Source: Chrysoperla carnea
Taxonomy: Eukaryota; Arthropoda; Insecta; Neuroptera; Chrysopidae
DNA: 64,000 nt
NCBI RefSeq assembly: GCF_905475395.1
Contig: NC_058339.1
Location: forward strand, 92,700,520-92,764,519
Reading direction: 5' to 3'
In this document: one piece after another, positions 45,851-56,336 of the stretch
Layout of the letters: each line of letters opens with the position of its first letter
Numbering within the stretch: the first letter of the stretch is position 1
Notes under the pieces: model-generated
What the model saw: only the letters and a program-made list of their open reading frames with translations
Databases searched by the model: none
Told to the model about the DNA's origin: nothing
Translations under genes and position numbers: made by a program

Positions 45851-46129
45851 TACATATAATTGTAGTTTAGTTATTAATAATAAATATTAAGTAAGTTTTG
45901 TTATTTAGTAAAATGTAAGTTAAATAATAAATAATTGATTTATGAGTTTTAATCAGTTCACTTACAATCAATAATTTTTATTGCATTTGTATAATGATGC
46001 GACCTTAAACATATAAAATCTAAATGTTTATATTTTTAAATATTATTGGCGTCTAAACCACCTCTAACTTAGTATTTATATTAGTTAGTTATTATTATAT
46101 AGAACATTAATTAGAATACATATACAGAT
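45851..46129. other. AT-rich spacer
   Basis: Nothing recognised. Confidence 0.4.
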
Positions 46130-46560
46130 GGGTATGGGTATGGAGGTTAGCGGGCCATGCTCGAGCATCGGGCCTCGAAACAATGGTTCAGAGCACCTAG
46201 CCAAATAGACCCTCTATATATAATAGTACTCTATCCCCGCTACGCTTTTCAGTGGCTATTATAACCAACTGATGTACTGAAACCCAGGATCTGCCTAGCG
46301 CTGAGTTTCCTAATTTCTTCTGGTTCGACTATGGCCGGACCAATCCATTTCCTTCGCTGCTGTATGAGCGCCGGGCAGTAACAGAGAAAGTGAATCGATG
46401 TTTCTTCTAAATTTTCTCCGCTTCTGTCACACGCGGGAGATTGTCTCTTTCCAATCTGATGTTGGACAGGTTATCATGCCCTGTGAGTAACTCTACGATG
46501 ACTCTAATATCAGCTCTGTTTAGTTTCAAGATCTCCTCGGCTCTGTTACATATGCAGATA
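46130..46560 (-). pseudogene. LINE ORF2 C-terminal fragment, zinc knuckle
   Basis: One minus frame gives LNRADIRVIVELLTGHDNL. A shifted frame gives ACDRSGENLEETSIHFLCYC followed by PALIQQRRKWIG. This is the TGH...C...ET..H.LC.CPAL..R...G block of LINE ORF2. Frameshifts and stops make it inactive. The local GC content is clearly above the surroundings. Confidence 0.8.
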
Positions 46561-47114
46561 CAATTTAAAGATGATTCTAAGAAAATTAGATTTTTTTGGG
46601 AACGTCCTTAAAACAATAATTTGTTTGCGTTGATTAGTTTCGATGAATTATTTTAGAAATTATTTGCACTGTGCACTTGCATTGGTCGTAGGTAAACTTT
46701 ACAATATTCTCAGCACGCACGAATGCATCCATCATTGATTGTCTTAACTGAACATTTAAAAATTCCTTTGTCAATAAAAGAATCAGTTCAACAAGTATCT
46801 GGAATGTTTTATTTTGTTTTGTTTTATTTAATTCATTCAAATAACCAACAACTTTATAAATAAATCATTTTAATTGTTTGCAATTTTTACTTCACTCGAC
46901 TACAGTTCTCTCTGCAAAGTAACTAACTCAAATATTTGCACCTGCTAAGCGAATTATAATAACTTCAAATCATTTGGATTGCACACTGAAAAACATTATC
47001 CAACGTAAACATAACAGATTCATTTTTATTCACTTCAAGGTAAATTTTTTTATATGGTTTATACAAATTTAATTAATCATTATTTTTAAACGCTATGAAA
47101 AGAAATTTTTAAAA
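46561..47114. other. Intergenic or intronic DNA
   Basis: A possible donor TTCAAG|GTAAAT at about 47039 follows leader-like text, but it is too weak to call an exon. Confidence 0.25.
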
Positions 47115-47668
47115 TAAACAAGTGAAAACAAACAATTGACTGAGTAAATTGTTTAAATACCATATATAGATTGTGTTGAATACTCTGTCACATTACACAT
47201 TCATGTATATCACACACATATAATTGATATACCCATATAATACATAATATACATTTTGCGCATAATTAGCGCTCTCACGGGTAAACAGTGATGTTTACGA
47301 AAAAATGTTTCAAACAAAATTTGTTTATTTTTTTATAAGGAACATTTTTTACATTTAAACTTTTGTTCTATCTCTAACAGTTTACTCGTCAAGTTCGAAA
47401 ATGTTGCTCATTTACGAACTTCACCTCATTTTTTACGCCCTGAGCACGCTATAAAAATTTCAGCTTGATATCTCTTTTCGTTTTTGAGTAATCGTAATGA
47501 CAGACGAACAGACGACAGACAGACACACAACCGGAAAATGAACTAATTAGGTGATTTCATGAACACCTATACCAAAATTTTGTTCATAGCAGCAATATTT
47601 TTAAGCGTTACAAACTTGGGACCAAACTTAATATACTATGCATATATCATATATACATGGTATAAAAA
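47115..47668 (+). repeat. Family R1, near-full copy
   Basis: AACAAGTGAAAACAAACAAT at the start, GCACGCTATAAAAATTTCAG and ACAGACAGACACACAACCGG in the middle, and CATATATACATGGTATAAA at the end. No ORF. Confidence 0.85.
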
Positions 47669-48589
47669 TTTAGTACAAAGTTGCCGACGGAACCAGTTCA
47701 ATTGTTCATTCAGTGTAGCTAGATAGTCCAATTAATCTACAGTCCAATATTTTTGACAAAATTGCTATCAGAAAACATATACTTAATGCAAAATTAAGAC
47801 TTAAATGATTTCCTCATAAATGCCATTATCAAAACTGAACCATATTGAAATGGGACAATACGGGAAGCACCAGCTATCAAATAAAAAAAGAACCATCAAA
47901 TCGATTCATCCAGTCGAAAGTTGTAACAAACATAAAAAAAAAGTCTAATTGAGAACCTTCTTTTTTTTTAATCGATTTAAAAAACATGGAATTCATATTT
48001 TCTAAATTTTGAACTCACTTTTTCAGTGTAAAATTTTCATCCAACTAACCTGGATGAACATATCTTTCATTAGATTCCTCGGTACAGATTTATTGATTGA
48101 CAAAAATTCATAACTTTTTAACTATTTTATATTAAAGATTTTGAAAACGATTCAAAAATACATAAAAGATTTGTATAAAATGCAGGAACCTAATAAATTC
48201 AATCAGTAATTCTATTTCCGTACAAAAATAACATAAATTTATGAATTTTATTTATTTATTTTTTTTAAGTTAATTTAAAAGAAAATAAAAATTGTATGAC
48301 ATTTATTTGTCAAATTGTAATTTATATAAACCATTGAGTTTTTATTTAATATTATAGTGCTATAAAATATTGTAATGTATGAGTTTGGAAACTGTCTACG
48401 AATTATTATAAACATTCATGTAATAAAGGATGTTCTACAAAAATTCGTAGCGTAGGAGAAACGTTAGCTAAGCGAATTCTCTCAAAGATTGAAAAAAATA
48501 ACACATTGTCTTAATATCGAATATTCTATTTTTAATTTTTCAATCCTTTTTATTTCGAAAACTAAGCGTCTAGAAAAAAAATCATAGAA
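47669..48589. other. Intergenic DNA, nothing recognised
   Basis: AT-rich and non-coding. Confidence 0.4.
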
Positions 48590-48765
48590 GTACTTTTTTT
48601 TATTTTTTATTTTGAAATAATTCAAAATTTGGTACTTTGGGCACTCCTCCACCCCTTGTTTATCGGCCGAACCTGACTTTTCTAATATCAAAACCCTTCT
48701 TGATACCAAATTTTATTCAAATCGGACTTAAATTGCGACCGCTAGATAATTTACAGACAAATAAA
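48590..48765 (+). repeat. Dispersed repeat, paired with 26890-27075
   Basis: Shares GGCACTCCTC, CTTGATACCAAATTTTATTC and CAAATCGGA with the first copy. Confidence 0.6.
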
Positions 48766-48984
48766 GGCATAAATAAATTTTTGACATCTAGTAGTCATTT
48801 TTTACATCTATTTGGTAAGATCGATGACCAATTGAAGAAATTTATTCAAAATTCCATCAGCAGTACAAAAATAAAAGCTTCATTTCCTTCGGAAATTCTC
48901 TAAAAAATAGATAAAATAAAATAAGACAAATAAAAATAATGTCTGAAACTTTTATCAGTAGATTTTCTCCAATAAGAATATCCC

Positions 48985-49470
48985 AGGGTAGAATATAGCA
49001 TCGAAATTTTGTCCAATTTTGATAAACCATGTATGTAATCCTACTAAATTTAGGCCATATTTTTCAAATTTATGACCAAAAATAACCTAGCTCTATTAGA
49101 TTTCAAGAATGTGGAGGTCTTGTCCCGGAATTAAGCACATAAGTGATAACTAGCGAAAAACTGACATCACAGCTGAAAATAATGACCCAAAATTAGTGGG
49201 TTTCAAAAAAAATTCCAATAAGATCGGATCAAAATTGCCTGTGTTATTTAAAAAATCGAATTTTTGAACTTGATGACGTCATCAAAATTCAAAATATTTA
49301 ATTTTGCTCTATTACATTGAAATTTTATCCAATTTTGACAAACCAAGTATGTAATTCTACAAAATTTGGGCCATACTTTTCAAATTTGTGGTCAAAATTA
49401 ACCTAGCACTAATAAGTTTCAAGAATGTGGAGGTCTGGTTTCGGAATTAAGCACTTAAGTGATATAAGAC
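48985..49470 (+). repeat. ~310-bp tandem duplication; related block at 56990-57130
   Basis: ATTTTGTCCAATTTTGATAA...CAAGAATGTGGAGGTCTTGT...GGAATTAAGCACATAAGTGAT is repeated about 310 bp later. The linker TTAGTGGGTTTCAAAAAAA...AACTTGATGACGTCATCAAAA recurs, diverged, at 56990-57130. Confidence 0.7.
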
Positions 49471-50279
49471 CTTTATTTATAGCATGGTAAATGACCTTTT
49501 TCAATATCAACACAACCTCTCACTTTTGCGACTTTTTAAACAATGTATGATAATAAACAATAAATAGTAATTTTTACACTTTTAAAGTACTTCGGCCACA
49601 TGCTATACGGGCTAACAACCCGATAGTATTGGAATCGCCCATATGTGACTACGGGCCTGGCCCGGGCAGTGAGAATTCTTCCCCTTAACTGATAAAAGAA
49701 TTTAGTCACCAACCATATGGTCTAATTTTCAACATAATTCAATTTTGAACAACTCTTTGCTATACAGTTCTTTTTTCGCTGGAGGAAATCATTCATGACA
49801 TAAGCGTTTTGTTTAGCAGCAAAAAAAACTACTGAATATTTGACGTAATTTGTCCAATTTTTAATAAATTTAATTCTGAACAGTTGTGAAGGTATGAAAT
49901 TTTCTAAATACAAAATTTACTGCCCTTTCTGGCCTCGTTACTTATGAGACCCCCCATAAGTAAGTATACATACATAAGTTTTTTGAACACATGAGTGTAG
50001 CAGCTGCACAAATAAACTGAGAATGTCAATTTATATGATTACTGTTTCATTTTAATATTTTTGTATGATACAAATCATCTCATCACATGCACACCAAAAC
50101 ACTTTTAAAAAAAAACTTTTGACACAATCCTTTAAGCTTTTATTTTCAATTTTTTCAAAAACATTTATTGTACCAGAGGTGCTAGAAATTCATTGATAAA
50201 CTTTATATTATGTTTGAAGTCCTGTGATATTTTTGTATGATACAAAGTATCTCATCTAGTACCCGAGGGTATTGATAAA
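49471..50279. other. Intergenic DNA with a GC-rich patch
   Basis: 49595-49685 is unusually GC-rich (CGGGCCTGGCCCGGGCAG) in AT-rich surroundings. It may be a remnant of an unidentified element. Nothing else is supported. Confidence 0.3.
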
Positions 50280-50352
50280 CATGAGATTTGAGTGACACAT
50301 TCTTTACTTGCTCCCGGCACTATTTTCCTGCTCGGCGGGACGACAGTTGACA
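50280..50352 (+). repeat. Short dispersed repeat, copy 3
   Basis: AACATGAGATTTGAG...TTCTTTACTTGCTCCCG...GGCGGGACGACAGTTGACA, matching 960-1045. Confidence 0.5.
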
Positions 50353-50429
50353 CTTGAAAGTTGAAGCTTTAAAATAAGGAGTAAATCATGAAATTTGATA
50401 GAGGAGTAAAGAAAATATCGCCCACGTAC

Positions 50430-50725
50430 GTTTAAAGGTAATCAAAAAAATCGAGAAAAAACCGTAATTTTGACCCAGAAAACACAAAAATCGCGTTTAT
50501 TTTCTGATTGGATATGTAATTTCTGAGAAAATCGCTTTTCGTATGCGATTTTCGTTGGTATTTCAGAAAATACTCAACCTAACGTAAAATGAACACGATT
50601 TTTGAACTTTTTGGGTCAAAATTACCTTTAATACTGAGTTTTATCGAAATTGGAGACAACAAAATTTTTTCGATTTTTTGAAGGGCCCTTTAAAAAAAAT
50701 CGAAAAAAAATTTTTGAGGCCATGA
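50430..50725. repeat. Single foldback unit related to the 14.3-15.6 kb satellite
   Basis: An imperfect palindrome: CCGTAATTTTGACCCAGAAA...TTCTGAGAAAATCGC faces GTTGGTATTTCAGAAAATAC...TTTTTGGGTCAAAATTACC. It keeps the same module order as the satellite unit, including AAATTGGAGAC and CGATTTTT at the outer edge. Confidence 0.65.
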
Positions 50726-51204
50726 AGATATGACATAATTGTCATGAAAACAATATTATTATTTTTTATATGATATTATAATTATTACTGCAGGTCACGA
50801 AATTATTATATTGATAAAAAACTAATTAAATAATATTAGAAAAAAAAATTTATAAAAAAGATAATAAATAATGATAATTAACATTCATCTTTATGATATA
50901 GTAGACACATATATACCGGGTGTCAAGCTAAGTTGGCTACATATGGAAAACTTTTTTATTATAAGGTTTATAACCAAATAAATTTATTCTTTAAAAAAAG
51001 CTCTGCTTTCAAAACTATTAACATTAACATTCAGCTATTCACTCTTGACAAAGAATGCCACAAAGGTGTCCACAAATTGAGAAAGTTCCATAAAATATTT
51101 GATAATTTTCACTTGGTACGAATAAACAGAATTGAATTTTGTTCAAAAATTCAAGGTATAACTTTGGATATTGCACTTTGTTTAGTAAAACAAGTTATTA
51201 AAAG
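50726..51204. other. AT-rich DNA with a GGGTGTC-type end
   Basis: ATACCGGGTGTCAAGCTAAG near 50915 resembles an element terminus. The 93-codon frame at 50933-51214 has no recognisable domain. Confidence 0.3.
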
Positions 51205-51764
51205 AAACAAGTGAAAACAAACAATTGACTGGGTTAATTATTGAAATACCATGTATAGACAGTGTTGATGACACAATCATTCGTTTTTTGACGACACGTA
51301 AGTACAGAAAGATATCCACTTTTAGATAGCCACACATTCATAACTGATATTCCCATATAATACATACTACTTACCTCGTGGGTAAACAGTGATGTTTACA
51401 AAAAAAATGTTTCCAACAAAGTTGCTTAGTTTTTTATAAGGAACATTTTTTACATTTAAGCTTTTGTTCTACCTCTAATGATTTACAAGATAGGTCCTAC
51501 GGACCCAAGACCCAATTGACACATGTTGCTCATTTACGAATTCGAACTCACTTTTTACGACCTAAGCACGCTGTTAAAATTTCAACTTAACATCTTTTTT
51601 AGTTTTTGAGTTATCAAAAGAAATGGACTAATTAGGTGATTTTATGACTACTTATACCAAAATTTTATTCCTAGCATCAATATTTGTAAGCTCTAGTTAC
51701 AAACTTGGGACTAAACTTATTAGTAAGTATACCTTGATATATTTCATATATACATGGTATAAAA
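51205..51764 (+). repeat. Family R1, near-full copy
   Basis: Same termini as the 47115 copy. The (GACA)-rich segment is deleted. Confidence 0.85.
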
Positions 51765-51868
51765 AGATCGATTCACATTATATTTATTTCTTTGCACTAT
51801 ACTGTAGTACCTATTTATAGGTAATAAATAAATATTAAAAATAATAAATGATATTTGCATATTAATAA

Positions 51869-51888
51869 TAATAATAATAATAATAAAA
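51869..51888. repeat. (AAT)n microsatellite
   Basis: About six to seven AAT/ATA triplets. Confidence 0.8.
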
Positions 51889-53484
51889 TATTGTGCAACA
51901 CACAATATTCATATTGATATGTAATTATTTATGTAAATTAAATAAAGAATACAGAATAAAACAGGTGTGCATAAATTAATTAATAAATATATTTATAAAC
52001 ACAAAACTATATTATATTGTTTATGGTACCTGTACCTGTACCTTAACTAATCCAATCAACCCTCTAACTTTCTATCGTCAACACAATTATATTAAGTATA
52101 TACTCTAGAAATCGTTGAGTACGGTATCGAAGAAAAGGTAATCTGACAAAGTTGGAAAAATTTGAAAAAAAAAATTAATTAGGTATATGGAAAATTTTAT
52201 CAGGAAATCTTTATTAACTTCCCTAAAATTTTGAAAATCCCCAGTTTTACATATTTCCGCGGTTTCAAGGGCTTTATATCCGAATCAAACCTTTTCAATA
52301 TGATGTCTGTGTGTGTGTTTGTGTGTATGTGCGTATGTTTGTTCGGATTATTTGGCCTCGATTATCTTGCGAACCACTTCTGACATTACCACGTGACTGG
52401 GCTATTCGATTTTCAGCAGAATTAATTGAGCCGTTTATTAATGGCAATACAAAAACTGAATAAACAGAATCTGGAAAGATCTGAAAAGTGGATAAAATAC
52501 ATCATTTATCTATGGAGATAATGATCGTTCCAGTATAAGCTCCGGTTAATGTTCGAAGAATAATCTATGAAAGCTAACAAGACCTTTTTTTTTTTTTTAT
52601 TTTTTCCTCTGGGAAGTTAGTCGTGTGGACTACAGGGGTCGCACTCACATGACTTCAGTACCACACCGACTATGTACTGTCAATTTATTAAAAAAATGGG
52701 AATATTTTTATCCAGGTGTTCCCTTATATCTACGCTTCTTAAAAATCATAGAGTTTTCCTATTCGAGATAATTTCTTATAATCAATATTTCAATTAGTCC
52801 GTCATAGATGGCCATAAATCTTAATTAGTGAGCTTTAATTCGTGAACTAAACGCTTTAATTCGTGAAGTAAAAGGTATTATAATTTGTGTTGTGTTGTGT
52901 ATTACGCGGCGTCATTAAATGGTAAAGAATACCAAACACAATCACCTCCATCCAAGTCTTACCTCCACCATTGTATCGTATCGCATCGCATCGCAACACG
53001 ATGACGATGATCGGTGAAGTGAGTGTATGACGTAATAAGGTAGAATGTTTTAAGGCGCATAAAACCATAAACCGGTTACGGGCATCATAGTAATAATAAT
53101 AATATACCTTTTAGTTGTATGTGTGGTAGAAATCAGCAGCTATGAAATACGTCAATTATAGTTTAGTCTAGTTCTTAACTTGACATGTACGTAAATCTCG
53201 AAAAATAAGTTTAATCGAGGAAAATGCTTCAAATGAAAAATGTTAGTTTCAAAGGCACACAACATCCTTTATACAAGCATTGAGTTCGATCTAAGTTTTA
53301 AGGTTTCAATTAAAACTTCACTCTGATTCATACCTGGCAAATTCTTCTTTATAAAAACGCAAACCAAATAGTTTAGAAAGTAATTGTTTCCAAAAATTTA
53401 GCCTTTTGCACGTTTCTTTATTAAATTTCAAACAAAAATGGTCCTTTTAGAAAGACAAACCACTTGTATTGGAAATTACGTAGA
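51889..53484. other. Intergenic DNA, nothing recognised
   Basis: AT-rich; a (CATCG)n-like run near 52980 and a (TGTG)n-like stretch near 52307. No gene supported. Confidence 0.35.
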
Positions 53485-53532
53485 GTGTTTCAACAATTAA
53501 TTCAGTCAATTGTTTATTTTCACTTGTTTTTA
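53485..53532 (-). repeat. Family R1 5' end, reversed fragment
   Basis: The reverse complement gives AACAAGTGAAAATAAACAAT then TGACTGAATTAATTGTTGAAA. Confidence 0.65.
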
Positions 53533-54087
53533 TTTAAATATGATATAAAAGAATCAAATTAATGCTGACAAATCACTCACTAGAAAATATTTCAACCACA
53601 TTACAGAAATAATAAATTGTAAGATGGAAAACCTGTTGAAAACTTGTAGTATTATTCAAGGGCTTCTTTTAAACGCATAAATTTAGGTTTGCATTATTTG
53701 TATTCATTAACTTTTTCACATTAAGTCCTTATAAACCATGATATGTTATTCTCTTCTTAGCTTTAGATATAATTTTCAACGAATATTTAAGATGGCATAT
53801 TTGTTTTCGCTGTTTTTTGGTATCTAACGTTATGGAGATCTGTTAGAGACGAGTTTCTTTTATTTATTTGCAAATTTTACAGTTTTGTGAATATGAATAA
53901 TCTTTATATAAGATATAAATGTAATCGAAACAATAATATTTATATTTAGATAGGTGGAACAAAATCACCAAGGTGATAGATTCTTTGTTAGGAATTTCTG
54001 ATGTGTTTTTTTCTTTGAAAACGAGTTTTTATCATTCACAAATCAATCTCTAATCGATACCTAAGCATGACATACTGGAAATTAAAA
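53533..54087. other. AT-rich spacer
   Basis: Nothing recognised. Confidence 0.4.
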
Positions 54088-54575
54088 TCAAGTGAAAACA
54101 AACAACTAACTCAGTTAATTGTAGAACTACCATGTATAGACAGTATTGATTCCGAAATCGTTTGTCATGTAAGTAGCTAGCCATACAAAACTGTTATTCC
54201 CATATAATATATACTATATAATACGCACCTGATTTGCGCCCTCATGGCTAAACAGTGATGTTTACGAAAAAGTGATTCAAACAAAAGTATTTTTTTAAAA
54301 GAAACTTTTTTTACATTTAAACTTTTGTTCTATCTCTAACGGTTTACAGGATAGATCCTACGAACCCAAGACCCAGTTGATGTATGGTGCTCATTTACGA
54401 ATTCCACCTAACTTTTTACGTCCTTAGCACGTTATATTGAGCTTAATATCTCTTTTCGTTTTTGAGTTATCATGTTAACAGACAACCGAAAATGGACTAA
54501 TTAGGTGATTTTGAGCATTACAAACTTGGGACTAAACTTGGTATACCTTGATATATTTCATATATACATGGTATA
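54088..54575 (+). repeat. Family R1, near-full copy
   Basis: AAGTGAAAACAAACAACTAA at the start, GGTATACCTTGATATATTTC...ACATGGTATAA at the end. The copy is slightly shorter than the others. Confidence 0.8.
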
Positions 54576-55961
54576 ATTATGTAGGTAAAAGATATTTATG
54601 TCGAAAAATTTCATGAAATAATTAATATTGTTAAATAAGTTGATCTGAATAATGTGGTTACATTATTTTGTTAAAAATGAATAAATTTACTGATTTAGAA
54701 GTCTTCGAATTTTCAACCTTGGTGATTTTGTACCAAGTGTATTACATTTACAATATTGTTTATAAATCTGTCATTTACAACATTCTTATTAAACTTTAGA
54801 ATAAATCCAAACGCAAGTATAACTTATTATCTCTTTATTATTCTTGTTGCGTAATTCTAGATGGCTATAACAAAAGTACTACTTCGAACACAAAACTGAT
54901 TTTACTGATTTTCTCACACTAATAAGTAAATCTGGCGGTTTATAGCCTAGCATGCTGTAAAATTGAACAAGCTATAGTACTTAAGCAAAAAATTATTTTT
55001 CATACAAATCGAAAATCATTGATTCATTTCATGGAAATCGAAAATAAAAGCGCTTATGGATTCATTTGCAGAGTTTAAAAAAAATGATTCAATTAATTAT
55101 AAATATATTTACACAATTATATTAAATTCATGATTATATAAAATAAAATAATATTTAATTTAGCATGACAATTTTAATTTTTATTAATTTTATTTATTAT
55201 TATTAATAATAAAGTAGACATAACAGTACAATAGTCGCTACCTACATATGAGGGACAGCTATAGCTTTTGTTCTGCTTCTAAAAATATGCTATTGCATTT
55301 TAGGGCAGGTGCTGGAGGGAGTTCAATATAAAAAATATAAAGTAATCAGCAAGAAGAATCATTCTTTAGTTTTTCATCATTTCTCCAAAGATTATTAGCA
55401 TTTATCCAAAGTCCTGGATCAAATAGCAAACAATTTAGAATTATGTGGTGGATCTTTACTATCCTTAAGAGTAGAGTTTGGTGCGACCCTTGGGGTTCAC
55501 TCGAATAACACTCCAGCATAATAAATAGTTATAAAAAAAAAAAAAACTCGACAACTCAGCCGACTCAAAAAAACTCGAACGAATGTTATGAAATTCTTTT
55601 CGGGTCATATTGCCGTTAATACGGTGTTGAAAATTTCGATTTCGAAAATCGGACCCATCAGGTCCCAATTAGGGCTGAGGAATTAGAATCTAAGCGTAGC
55701 TAACACTGATTTTCTTTTAAATACAAAACTGAATCTAGCGCCTGCACTAAGTAAAGAACGTTTACTGCCCCTATAATAATACAGTATCCGGGTTTTTAGT
55801 TGTACAAAACTTAACTCAAACAATTTATATTATTATTTATAGCATTGTGCATCCCTGGAACCAAATGAATCATTCAAAAATAAACTTTTAAGTACTTCAC
55901 TTTAACAAACATATACAGGCTGACCCGTGACTCGAGGGACATAGCTTAAGAGCGTATTCTT
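54576..55961. other. Intergenic DNA, nothing recognised
   Basis: AT-rich, with a poly-A run near 55533. No supported gene. Confidence 0.35.
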
Positions 55962-56336
55962 TGGGTAATTTTAAGTCGAAAGTAGCTTTTATACTTTTGT
56001 CCAAAACTCTATGGTTAAGGAGTTATGAGCACTGTGGAATTTAACCAATAAAGATATTATTGAGTTAAGTAGTTTAATGTTTAAAAAATTTTCTTTGTAT
56101 ACAATTAGACGGACTATTTTCGACAATTTCGACTTCGTTGGAAAGATCTTGATGCACGGGACGTTGTGCATTAGCCTTAAGAAAATTATCTTTTTCTGCC
56201 AGTTTTTAGTAACAATTTCGTTTTAGTATCGAAACATCTTAAGTTTACTCCTCTTAAATATTATCTATAATAGTGCACATAACTCCTTTAACTATTGGGT
56301 TTTGGACAAAAGTATAGAAGGCACTAATCTTAAGTA
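55962..56336. mobile_element. Foldback MITE with ~65-bp inverted arms
   Basis: CTTTTATACTTTTGTCCAAAACTC...AAGGAGTTATGAGCACT (55970-56033) faces AGTGCACATAACTCCTTTAA...TTTTGGACAAAAGTATAGAAG (56271-56335). Interior non-coding. Confidence 0.65.

Noticed and set aside
46980..47045. Possible third alternative first exon ending TTCAAG|GTAAAT
   Set aside because: The donor is acceptable but the exon end does not match TGCCAG and there is no clear leader or initiator.
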